Assembly: GCA_023150555.1 (NCBI GenBank) | Contig: JAKLKQ010000001.1 | Span: 1 to 64,000 of the forward strand | DNA length: 64,000 nucleotides | Direction of reading: 5' to 3' | Source of the DNA: Planctomycetota bacterium | Lineage (GTDB): Bacteria; Planctomycetota; SZUA-567; H5-PLA8 | Shown: piece by piece, positions 1 through 8,700 of the stretch | How positions within the stretch are numbered: the first letter of the stretch is position 1 | Layout of the letters: every line of letters starts with the position of its first letter | Translations under genes and position numbers: made by a program | The notes under the pieces: generated by a model | What the model was told of the DNA's origin: nothing | Database searches by the model: none | What the model saw: only the letters and a program-made list of their open reading frames with translations

Positions 1-108
1 CCGGGCGCCCCTGCTACGCCACCAGCGCGAAGGACACCGCGACCACAAGCCCTGCGGCCGGCGCGCTTGACTGCGAGGACTTCCTCGGTATTGAGGGCTT
101 TATCAGGC

Positions 109-154
109 GGCTGTATTTAACCCGCCCGCGACTGGCTGCATTTAACCTGCCCGC
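109..154. repeat. Short tandem direct repeat near the left edge of the window
   Basis: Two imperfect copies of GGCTGTATTTAACCCGCCCGC (109-129 and 134-154, two mismatches) lie 25 bases apart. The whole stretch 1-296 has no convincing gene. One frame is open from the edge to about base 160 and could be the tail of a gene outside the window. The repeat could be a transposon end or a protein-binding array; the sequence alone does not decide. Confidence 0.4.
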
Positions 155-296
155 TGACACCTGAGCGGCAGAAGCAAAGGTTTGAACCTCCTAGTCACCG
201 CCGGCACTGAAGCTGTCCGGTTCCAACCAGGCCGGCGACCGGTATTGGCCTGTCACGGTTGAAGCGACGGGTGGTTCGTGAAAGGAGGATGCTGCC

Positions 297-1028
297 ATGA
301 CCGGATTGGACTTGAAGGAAACGGTAGGCCAGCTAGTCGCGCGACAACCGGCGCTGGCTCCCGTCTTCGAACGGCACCGCATCGACTACTGCTGTGGCGG
401 AAAAAAGACCTTGGCTGCGGCCTGCCATGAAGCAGGCAGGGATCCGCAGCTATTTCTCGAAGAGCTCCTACGGTTCGCGCACGAAACGGACAGGCCGCCG
501 GTCGATCCTGCGGCTATGACGCTCACGGACCTGGCCGATCACATCGAGCAAACCCACCATCGCTACCTGCGTGAAGAATTGCCAAGAATCAAGGAAATGA
601 CAGCCAAGGTGGCGTCGGTGCACAGCGAAATGGACCCGCGCCTGCCGGCCGTCCACGAGACCTTCCTCGCGCTGATGCAGGAACTCACATCGCACATGAT
701 GAAGGAAGAGAGCATCCTCTTTCCCATGGTCCGGATGCTGGAAGCCGGGGCTGCGCCCCCTGCATTCCACTGCGGCTCCATCGCGAATCCGATGAGCCAG
801 ATGGAAATGGAGCACCAACACGTCGGCTCGGCCTTTGCGCTCCTTCGAGAGTTAACCGATGACTACCGGCCTCCCAGTTGGGGCTGCAATACGTACCGAG
901 TCATGCTGCACGCGCTTGCTCATCTAGAAGAAGACCTGCACCTGCACATCCATAAGGAGAACAATGTTCTTTTTCCCAAGGCGCTTCGGCTAGAGCGAGT
1001 TCCTAGGTTCCATTCGCCGACAAGTTAA
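297..1028 (+). CDS. ric: Iron-sulfur cluster repair di-iron protein (RIC/YtfE/ScdA family)
   Basis: Predicted cytoplasmic di-iron protein that repairs Fe-S clusters damaged by nitric oxide or oxidants. The first ~65 residues form the ScdA_N (DUF542) domain, with the DYCCGGKKTL motif typical of the family. The rest is a hemerythrin-like four-helix bundle with His/Glu ligand motifs (HHRYLREELP, MMKEESILFP, EHQH, HIHKENNVLFP). The length (243 aa) is normal for the family. The ATG at 297 follows AAGGAGG with good spacing. It converges on the molybdoenzyme operon, which fits protection from NO or nitrite stress. Function is by family; the local stress role is inferred. Confidence 0.93.
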   Translation: MTGLDLKETVGQLVARQPALAPVFERHRIDYCCGGKKTLAAACHEAGRDPQLFLEELLRFAHETDRPPVDPAAMTLTDLADHIEQTHHRYLREELPRIKEMTAKVASVHSEMDPRLPAVHETFLALMQELTSHMMKEESILFPMVRMLEAGAAPPAFHCGSIANPMSQMEMEHQHVGSAFALLRELTDDYRPPSWGCNTYRVMLHALAHLEEDLHLHIHKENNVLFPKALRLERVPRFHSPTS

Positions 1029-1186
1029 GTGCCAGAGACCGCATCCTGCGTCCCTATATACAGTCCAGGCAAAGCTGGACGGCTATACAGGAAAGATGCC
1101 TCCTATATTCAGAGTGCAGAATGCTTGAGTATCGATGCATTCCATCGAGAATCCTGACAAGAAAAGCAATCTTTCCAACTCTAGCA

Positions 1187-2266
1187 CTACCCTCCGATCA
1201 TATGCATTTGACCGTCGGCTATTCTTGTCCAGGGCTGATGTTCCCGGGGCCGCATCATTGCGGCGGATTGCAGTGCTTCGTAAATCCGATGCTCCCCACC
1301 ATCGCCACGCAACAGAGCCTTGATTGAAACCTGGCCGCCGTTCAGCAGGCAGCTTCGAATTTCGCCTTGTGCCGTCAACCTTAACCGATTGCAGGATCCG
1401 CAGAACGGACTGCTCATGGCACTGATGAAGCCAATAGAGCCTTCGGAATCTGGTAACTTCCACCGCTGAGCCGGGCCGGCAAAGGTCGAATCATGATCGA
1501 TGTGGGCCAGGACGCCAAGTTTCGCTTCGATCCGCGCCTTGGTTTCGGAACTGGGCACATGCTCAAAACCCGATGCAACTCGACTGCACCCGTTTGATTC
1601 TCCCAAAGGCATATATTCGATGAATCGGACCTCTATTTTTCGATTCAGGGACAGCGCCGCCATTTCCGAAACTTCACCTTCATTTACGCCCTTAAGGACG
1701 ACGACATTGACCTTGACCGGGCTCAGTCCGGCGCGAATCGCCGCATCGATCCCTTCCCACAAGTTGTCCAAACGCCCGCCACCCGTAATGGCCGAGTATC
1801 TTTCTGGAATTAAGGAATCCAGCGAGACGTTGACTCTGGAAAGCCCTGCTTCCTTCAGTGCGAGAGCATGCCTTGCCAGCAGCGTCCCGTTGGTCGTGAG
1901 TGCGACGTCCCTGATGCCGGGGATCCGGTAGATTCGCCGAATCAGGTCGGGGAGGCCGGATCGTGCAAGCGGCTCGCCGCCTGTTATCCGGAATTTATTA
2001 ACCCCGTGATTCGCCGCCACCTGCGCGACTCTTGCGATCTCTTCGTAGGTGAGAAGTTCATTCCTGGGCAGCCAATCGACAGTCCCAGCGGGCATGCAGT
2101 AGACACAGCGGAGGTTGCACGCATCGGTCACCGAAATCCGGAGATAGGTGACCTGCCGACCGAACGCATCAATGATCGGCAGCCTTTCGATGGCGCCCGC
2201 TTCTCGCTGAGCCAGTCTGGAGAGGCTAACGCCAGCAGTTCCTGGCGAGAATGAATGGGCTGTCAC
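1187..2266 (-). CDS. moaA: GTP 3',8-cyclase MoaA (molybdenum cofactor biosynthesis)
   Basis: Radical SAM enzyme for the first step of molybdopterin synthesis, converting GTP to 3',8-cyclo-GTP. The N-terminal SAM cluster motif CNLRCVYC is present. So are the C-terminal second-cluster cysteines (FCGSCNR followed by a Cys after 13 residues) and the terminal Gly-Gly needed for activity. The ORF track extends to 2356, but that adds an unlikely basic extension overlapping the upstream gene by 94 bases. A GTG at 2266 forms a GTGA overlap with the upstream stop and gives 359 aa, so I chose it. As last gene of the molybdoenzyme operon it would supply cofactor for the catalytic subunit. Confidence 0.92.
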   Translation of the reverse strand: MTAHSFSPGTAGVSLSRLAQREAGAIERLPIIDAFGRQVTYLRISVTDACNLRCVYCMPAGTVDWLPRNELLTYEEIARVAQVAANHGVNKFRITGGEPLARSGLPDLIRRIYRIPGIRDVALTTNGTLLARHALALKEAGLSRVNVSLDSLIPERYSAITGGGRLDNLWEGIDAAIRAGLSPVKVNVVVLKGVNEGEVSEMAALSLNRKIEVRFIEYMPLGESNGCSRVASGFEHVPSSETKARIEAKLGVLAHIDHDSTFAGPAQRWKLPDSEGSIGFISAMSSPFCGSCNRLRLTAQGEIRSCLLNGGQVSIKALLRGDGGEHRIYEALQSAAMMRPREHQPWTRIADGQMHMIGG

Positions 2267-3267
2267 GGATGCGAAACCAAGCTCGGACAAGCGGTCACGC
2301 CGAGGTGCTTTCTTGCTCTGGCGGCGGAGACCAGCATTTCCTCGCAATGCCTGCACAGGCTGTCATGCGGTGTCCAACAAGGGTGCCGCGCCCTGATCTC
2401 GGAAAGGATCGCCCCAGGCAGCTTCTCTGGGCAAACAGCCCATACCACTGTCGGGAATCCACAGACAGGACATGGCTTACTGAGTTCCTTTGTTTCCCAA
2501 TCGCTAGCCGGCAGGTCTAGCCCTTTCGGCAATCGGGCAGGATCATAGGCGGCGGCCATCAACTCGGTCTTGGACATGTGTTGCAGCCCTTGATTCTCGA
2601 ACAGTTCAATAAATGCGGCTTGAGCGGTCAAACCCGACCCGAAGACCCGCTCGAAGAGCGTCCAGTGCTTTTCGCGCGAAATCAGGCCCTTACGGCTCTC
2701 GCCCTCCAGGCGGGCGTCGATCCGAATGTCCCAGAGCACCGCGAATCGATCCCGGAAGAGACTTTTCTGCGCCTCAGTAGGGCCATTCCAGGATACCTTG
2801 GGCGAGTAGGCAAATCCGGGATCAAGCATGTCCGAGAGGTGGAGAAACTCGTGACGGCACAAGGACGTCAAAGCTCCGGCATCGACCAGAGTGGCCGCGC
2901 GCACCCTGAGCAATCCCGTGTAGCGGGTGACGCCTTGATCGCCTGAACGCCCGAACAGGTCGCTTCCTTCCTCCTTTGCCAGGAAGACCCCCTGGACCAC
3001 GAAGACTTCCAGGCGATTTAGCAGCGGGCGCTCGCTGATCAGGTCCGTTAGCAGTTTGCCCAACCCCAGCCGAGTGAAGGTCTTCAGGTTCAGCGCTTGA
3101 ATCCGGTGAGTGCGAGCGTCGGGATCCGAGATGGCATAGGTAGCATCGTGGCTGCGCCGATGATGCTGTACCAGCGGGTCGGCTCCCGGCCGGGCGCGAA
3201 GCGCAAGGAAGACGGCGTCCTCGATGAGGCGAGGGTCGAACTCGATTCGAGTGCGGGAAGGGTCCAT
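2263..3267 (-). CDS. Unknown protein with HExxH motif and C-terminal zinc ribbon, molybdoenzyme operon
   Basis: I do not recognise this 334-residue protein. Around residue 138 it carries HEFLH, a zinc-metallopeptidase-like HExxH motif, followed by an Asp-containing helix. Near residues 268-315 it has two Cys pairs (CPVC and CRHC) that look like a zinc ribbon. There is no signal peptide or membrane segment, so it is probably cytoplasmic. It starts 3 bases after the TorD-type chaperone stop, with its ribosome site inside that gene, and overlaps moaA, so it is co-translated with maturation genes. A maturation or protease-like role for the molybdoenzyme is only an inference from position. Confidence 0.8.
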   Translation of the reverse strand: MDPSRTRIEFDPRLIEDAVFLALRARPGADPLVQHHRRSHDATYAISDPDARTHRIQALNLKTFTRLGLGKLLTDLISERPLLNRLEVFVVQGVFLAKEEGSDLFGRSGDQGVTRYTGLLRVRAATLVDAGALTSLCRHEFLHLSDMLDPGFAYSPKVSWNGPTEAQKSLFRDRFAVLWDIRIDARLEGESRKGLISREKHWTLFERVFGSGLTAQAAFIELFENQGLQHMSKTELMAAAYDPARLPKGLDLPASDWETKELSKPCPVCGFPTVVWAVCPEKLPGAILSEIRARHPCWTPHDSLCRHCEEMLVSAARARKHLGVTACPSLVSHP

Positions 3268-3270
3268 AGT

Positions 3271-4050
3271 CTATTCCTCGGTTGCTTCCGCACCCGGTAC
3301 AGGTACGGGCTTTCCGCATTGCATGGATTGGATCAATGCTTCAGGGCCGTCGGCAGGGCTAAGCGGCAGGAATGTCGGGCCAGCTGCGATGTCCATCGCC
3401 GCGCACTCCCGCCTCAGGAACGCTTCCAGGAACGCCCCGGCCGAACCCAGGTATCCGATTGGATCCGCTTCGGAAAGATTTCTCCCGAATGCAATCCCCC
3501 ATCTCGCCAAGTGGTCCCGCAGGAATTTCCGCTCCGCGTCCCGCACGACCGCCAAGTGCTCAATCCCGGTTCGGCCTTCTTCCCGCATGGCTTCCAATTC
3601 CTGCGCGCAAAGCAGCATCATGAACTCCAATTCGACAGCGATATGGTCGGCGCGTTCATGGGACTTCGGGTCAACCTTCATCCCGAAAGCGGCGTAGAAT
3701 CCGGCCAAATCGCCCAGTTCCTGCGCCATTTTGATAATCTCGTCTCCACCGTACTCGCATTCGTAAGGCGTAACCGCACCCCGAAGGCTATGCCCAAAAA
3801 TCACCCGGTAAGATTCGCAGAGCGATTGGTGCGTGAGGCCTTTCACGCTTTGACTGATCCGGCCGATCGACGGCTCGAGTCCTGCACCATGAAGGACGCG
3901 GCCTACCGATGCTAAGCGCTTTGCAAAATCTTGACTTGCGGCCGCCGCCGCGAAGGACTCCTCGGGGACTCGCAGGGATGCTGCCATGAGTCCGTAGCTG
4001 AAGGCGCGAGCTTCGGTCGTAGGCGCGGTGCCGGTGATAGCCCTGTCCAT
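3271..4050 (-). CDS. TorD/DmsD-type molybdoenzyme chaperone
   Basis: Cytoplasmic redox-enzyme maturation chaperone of the TorD superfamily, expected to bind the catalytic subunit before Tat export and help Mo-cofactor insertion. The protein is all-helical, about 259 aa, with a TPYECEYG segment (normally the E-x-E/Y loop of the family) and a later FLRDHLARWG segment typical of TorD/NarJ proteins. The ORF track begins at 4710, but those upstream 220 codons are the reverse-frame shadow of the beta subunit. The ATG at 4050 is preceded by AGGAGG at the right distance, 23 bases after the beta subunit. Confidence 0.88.
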   Translation of the reverse strand: MDRAITGTAPTTEARAFSYGLMAASLRVPEESFAAAAASQDFAKRLASVGRVLHGAGLEPSIGRISQSVKGLTHQSLCESYRVIFGHSLRGAVTPYECEYGGDEIIKMAQELGDLAGFYAAFGMKVDPKSHERADHIAVELEFMMLLCAQELEAMREEGRTGIEHLAVVRDAERKFLRDHLARWGIAFGRNLSEADPIGYLGSAGAFLEAFLRRECAAMDIAAGPTFLPLSPADGPEALIQSMQCGKPVPVPGAEATEE

Positions 4051-4073
4051 TTGCAGTCCTCCTGACTTCGAGG

Positions 4074-5345
4074 TCAGATCGAGTTGGCGTGCTTTTCCGG
4101 CCGGACCACAACGGGTTCTTCGACCTTCGTCGTGAAGATCGGCTTGCCGTCTTTCCCGAAAGCCGTGATGGTGTCGTCGAACATGGTAAAGACCTTGTCG
4201 TTGATCTTCCGTTCGTAGACCTTGGGACCCTTCTCGACCTTGTACTTGAAGATAATCCGGTTCGAACGCCGGAAGAGTTGAAGCACGGAGAGCAACTCTC
4301 GATCCGGGTTCCGGTATTTCTCGATGGCTGCATCCACGCCGGGGCCGAACATCTGGCGCAGGTAGGGCCTGGCTACCCAGCGGGGCGGTATGTAGTAGCC
4401 GTTCGGGGAGGTTCCGAACTGCGGATAGAGGGGAAGGGCAACCTTGGCGACCTTGACCATGTAGTAAAGCGGGTTCTCGGGATCCTCCTTCCAGGAACCG
4501 TCGGCGTTCAGTTCGACCAGTCCCTGAAGGCGTATCTGACCGATGCAGGCGCTCATGCACCGGGTTTCCAGGGGAATTCCCTCCGAGCCGGGATCCTTTC
4601 CTTCCACCCGCGGGTAACATGCAATGCACTTTTCGCTGACGCGCGTTGTCGGCCGATACATGGATTTCTTGTACGGGCACGCCTCCACGCACTTGCGGTA
4701 ACCGCGGCACTCTTCCTGGTCGATGAGCACGATCCCGTCCTCGGGGCGCTTGTAGATCGCCTTGCGCGGACAGGCCGCCAGACAGGCCGGATAGGAGCAG
4801 TGGTTGCAGAGCCGCGCCAGGTAGAAGAACCAGGATTTGTGCTCCGGCAGGCGGACGCCTTCCTTGTCGAAGGCCATGGGTTGGCCACGTTCCCGGCCGG
4901 GAGGCGTATCCTCATAGATGTTCGGGTACCGCCATTCGTCTTCGCTGGGAAGGTAGCCGAGAACGTGCCCGGACTCTGACTTTGCCTTCTCGCTCTCGAA
5001 GATGGTGTTGCCTTCCAGGGAACCGTAGGGCGCCTTGGACTTGGGATCGGCATCCATCCTTCCATCCCACGTGAGTCCGTCCGGATTGGCTTTCTGCAGG
5101 AGGTCGAGCGCCTTGACATCCCATCCCTGCGGATAGCCGCCGAACGGCTTCGTCTCGACGTTGGTCCACCACATATACTCCTGCCCTTTGGAGAAGGTCC
5201 ACGTGGACTTGCAGGCCATGGTGCAGGTCTGGCAACCCAGGCACCGGTTGATGTTGATCACGAATGCGAACTGGCGCTCGGGCGTCGCCTGTTCGTACGG
5301 GTAGGCCATCGATCGGCCGATCTGCCAGTTGTGAACCTTCGCCAT
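4074..5345 (-). CDS. Iron-sulfur (beta) subunit of NXR/NarGH-type molybdoenzyme
   Basis: Electron-transfer subunit of a type II DMSO-reductase-family enzyme (NarH, NxrB, PcrB, SerB relatives). It would pass electrons between the Mo subunit and the cytochrome. Four cysteine clusters are visible: CLGCQTCTMAC near residue 36, CNHCSYPACLAACP, CRGYRKCVEACPYKK, and CIACYPRVEG with later cysteines. In the third motif a Tyr replaces one Cys, as Trp does in NarH, so this site probably holds a [3Fe-4S] cluster. No signal peptide is seen; it should be co-exported with the Tat-bearing alpha subunit. The ATG at 5345 follows GGAGGAGG that encodes the end of the preceding small protein; the ORF-track start at 5363 is less likely. 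Confidence 0.93.
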   Translation of the reverse strand: MAKVHNWQIGRSMAYPYEQATPERQFAFVININRCLGCQTCTMACKSTWTFSKGQEYMWWTNVETKPFGGYPQGWDVKALDLLQKANPDGLTWDGRMDADPKSKAPYGSLEGNTIFESEKAKSESGHVLGYLPSEDEWRYPNIYEDTPPGRERGQPMAFDKEGVRLPEHKSWFFYLARLCNHCSYPACLAACPRKAIYKRPEDGIVLIDQEECRGYRKCVEACPYKKSMYRPTTRVSEKCIACYPRVEGKDPGSEGIPLETRCMSACIGQIRLQGLVELNADGSWKEDPENPLYYMVKVAKVALPLYPQFGTSPNGYYIPPRWVARPYLRQMFGPGVDAAIEKYRNPDRELLSVLQLFRRSNRIIFKYKVEKGPKVYERKINDKVFTMFDDTITAFGKDGKPIFTTKVEEPVVVRPEKHANSI

Positions 5346-5346
5346 T

Positions 5347-5727
5347 TCAGTTACCTCCTCCATCGACAGCCCGTGGAACCGACCCGCCCCTCAGGTCCAG
5401 GGGACCCGCAGGCGGAAATTCGCCTTCGCCGCAATCCGCCAAGGTCTCCGGCAACTCGTAGAGTCTTTGGCGCCTCACGCCATACACGAAAGCAGCCTCA
5501 GCCACGATCTCGCGAATGGCCTTTTCGCCCAGGAGCAGGAAAGCGCGGTATGGCCCTGCGTACCGGGCGTCCTGGAATAGCTGCAGGATGCGGGGAGTCG
5601 CCCAGCCCATTCGGGCAAATTCCTCGGCAAAGCAGCGTGCCATCTCGCGCGTTTCCGACTCGGACCCCGGCACCTCGATGCCCTGCAGGGCCAGGGGATC
5701 CTCCGGATCGGGTTCTCCGTACGGCAT
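5347..5727 (-). CDS. Small unknown protein between the alpha and beta subunits
   Basis: This 126-residue protein has a good ribosome site (GGAGG 7 bases before ATG) and ends one base before the beta-subunit start. Its last codons (Gly-Gly-Gly-Asn) double as the beta-subunit Shine-Dalgarno, so the two genes are tightly coupled. It has no signal peptide, no metal motif and one Cys near its end. Residues 20-95 look helical with a hydrophobic centre (PYRAFLLLGEK). I do not recognise the family. Position between catalytic and electron-transfer genes suggests an assembly or structural role, which is inference only. Confidence 0.75.
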   Translation of the reverse strand: MPYGEPDPEDPLALQGIEVPGSESETREMARCFAEEFARMGWATPRILQLFQDARYAGPYRAFLLLGEKAIREIVAEAAFVYGVRRQRLYELPETLADCGEGEFPPAGPLDLRGGSVPRAVDGGGN

Positions 5728-5754
5728 GGTCGAACCTCCGTAGCCAGGCCTTTG

Positions 5755-8700
5755 TCAGCGCAGGATGTACACGAAATCGCCGGCCAGGTACTTTTTCATG
5801 GCCTCATTCTCGTTGCCCGGCGTGCGCCCGGTCGTTGCCGGCGTCCAGACGCCCTTGCCGCCCAGTCCGCCGTCTTCGGCCTTCGTGACTTTGACCAGGG
5901 TCTCCTTGGGAACCGTATTGATGGCGTGGTTATCCGCCTCGCCGCCGAAGATGAAGTTCATGTAGACCTTGGCTTTGTGAAAGAGCGTGTCGGTCTGGTG
6001 CATGGGCATGTGCCAGTTGCGCGTGCAGGACTGGTGCGACCCGTACCGGAAGTTGGCCTGGTAACCGTCCGGCGTCAGGGCCAAGCCATCGGCGCGCGTC
6101 TCGTGGGCCTTGACGCTCTTCTCCGTGGCCACGTAGGGAGCATGCTTCATCATGACACAGTTGTATGGGTACGCCGGGTTGTAGCGGACGCGGACCATGC
6201 AGCGGGCCACCTTGTAGAACGGGTCGCCTGGTTGGGCGCCCATGTAGGGGCGGTCGGCGGGATTGGCATCCACGTAGACGTAATCGCCGTCCTTGACCCC
6301 CAGGTCCATCGCTGCTTGGGGGTTCATATGCATTTGGTGCTCGCCCACGCCGGGCGACCGCTTGTCCACCCGGTAGGGATCGCCGAAATTCGAGTCGTAG
6401 ATCAGGTGCCAATCGACGTTGGACCAGGTGGAATGCACGCGATGCCGGGTCTTCGGGGTAAGGAGGTAGAAGTGATAGCCTTTCTCCCAGAGGAAGTTTC
6501 TGGTGCCCTTAGCCTGTGACCACGGCATTTTCACGTTCCGGATCGTCCGGGCGTCCCAATGCTCTGCGGTCAGCGGAATCCCGAAGTCATCAGGCCGCAC
6601 GTAGGGATTAGAGGAGATGATGACATTGGGCAGGTACGGGGTCGCCTCCGGCCCTTCGCGATGGACGATGAAGTTCTCCCCACACTCGATCGCCGTCGGA
6701 TCATCCGAATAGGCGTGCAGGCGTCCGGTATCGGTAAAGAAAGGCTTGCTCTCGTTGACCTGCTCCCAGAAGGGTATTCGCGGGTAGGTACGGAAAAGCA
6801 TCAAGGCGCTGCCGGGAACACCATACTTGCCGTCCATGACGTCCTGGTACTTGTACCCGCGGGTGGTCGTGGACGAATCGAGCAGGCGCTGGATGTAGAC
6901 GTGCCGCTTTTCCTTGCCGGCGAAAGCCCAGTACTGGGCCGGCCGCGGATCGTCGATGGCTTTCCCGATGGCCTTTCCGATGCCCGCAAGGATGTCGCAG
7001 TCGTCCTTGCTGTCGAACACCGGGGGAATGCCGCCCTTCCAGATCTGCAGGAACGGGTTCGAGCAGGAGCCGGTGATCTCCGGACCCTCGAACTCGCACC
7101 AGGAATTCGCCGGCAGGCCGAAATCCGCGTACTCCACCGAAGATGTCATCTGGATATCGACCGAGACGATCAGGTTGATCTTGGGATTGACGTTCTTGAA
7201 CATCTCGTAGTTGTGCTTGGCGTTGTTGAACAGGTTGACGTTCGTGAAGATGAGGGATTTGGTCGGCGTGGGCATGTGCGTCTTGCCGGTGAAGCACCGC
7301 CGCCCGTATTTGGGCGTGTCCACGACCAACGCCTGGTCCGAGTGGTTCCAGTAGGCCGGCTCCTCGTCCTTGGAGTGGGAGTGCGCATGGACCGCCTTGC
7401 CGTCGGCGCCTTCGTCCAAGGTGATATGGAACGGGTCTTCGGCGACCCAACCCTTGAATCCGGGGCCGGTCTCCGGACTCCCCTGGAAGAGCGCGGCCTT
7501 GTAGTTGCCCGCCCAGCCGTGGCAGCCCGCGCCCTTCTGGCCGATGTTTCCCTGCAGCATCAACGGAAGGTAGGCGGCGCGATTGGCCTCGGTGGCGTGG
7601 AACCAATGGTTGATGCCTTCGCCCTGGTGGATCGAGGCCGGCTTCAAATTGGCAAAATCTTCCGCAAGCTGCTGAATGAGATCCTTGGGCGAGTGCGTGA
7701 TCTCGTGCACCGTGTCGAGGTCGTAGTCCTTGAGGTGGTGCTCCCGGTAAAGGGTGAAGAGGGTCTTGACTTCCACGTCTTTCCCATCCACCGTGCGCAC
7801 GGTGAAGGTACCTTCCAGAGCCGCGTCGACGCCCTTTTTCGCGAATACCGCGCCTACCTCGTCCCGTGTGACGGGGACTGGCTTGCCGGACTGCCGGTCG
7901 TAAACGACGAAATCGCCCAGTCTGTTGTGCTGCTCTGCGGACAGCCCGTAGATCTTCATGCTGGCGCCATCGGGCGAAAGGCTGCTGCGGTAGTCCTGGA
8001 ACACCTCGGAAGCACGCAGGCGCTTGAGAGTGTCGGTACGGACCAGCAAGGGGAAGTCCGTAAAGCCCTTCACGAAAGCTTCGTCGTACCAACCATTGTC
8101 GATCATGATCCGGGTGATACCCAGGAAGAGAGCCGCATCCGTCTGGGGACGGATCGGGATCCAGTAATCGGCTTTCGTGGAAGGGGCGCCGTATTCGGGG
8201 GCGACGACCACGACCCTGGCGCCACGCTCCATACATTCGATGAACCAGTGGCTGTCGGGCAGCTTATTCTCGACCAGGTTCTTCCCGCTCATGACGATGA
8301 GTTTCGAGAACCTCAGGTCGTTGAAATCGCAGTCCGAGTTCTGCAGGCCGTGGACCCAGGGCTGGCCCGGCGTCTGGTCGCCATGCCAGGTGTAGTTGGA
8401 CCAGCGCCGTCCGCCGACCGTATCTTCGTTCTTTACTCCGCGGACCTTCTGGTCAATGTAAACCAGGGTGTGCGCGAGACGATACATGCCATACTTGCCG
8501 ATGACCCCCAGGAGGCCCATGCCGCCGCGGAACTTGCAGCACTTGGTCCCCGCGCCGCCGGTCTCCTCCACCATCTCGGGCTGGTAGCCTTCCTGGAGGA
8601 GGCGTTTCTTCCCCGTTTCCCCCGAATACTGCTCGGCGATCTTGTACAGACCCGTGCCTATGTACTTAAAGGCATCCTCCCAGGCGACCTTCTCGAACTC

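Noticed and set aside
1063-1080. GTCCAG/CTGGAC hairpin after ric as a terminator
   Set aside because: The stem is only six pairs and no T-run follows on either strand.
3271-4710. 479-aa single ORF as one fused protein
   Set aside because: Only the part from 4050 is the chaperone; the upstream codons overlap the iron-sulfur subunit in another frame and a proper ribosome site sits at 4050.
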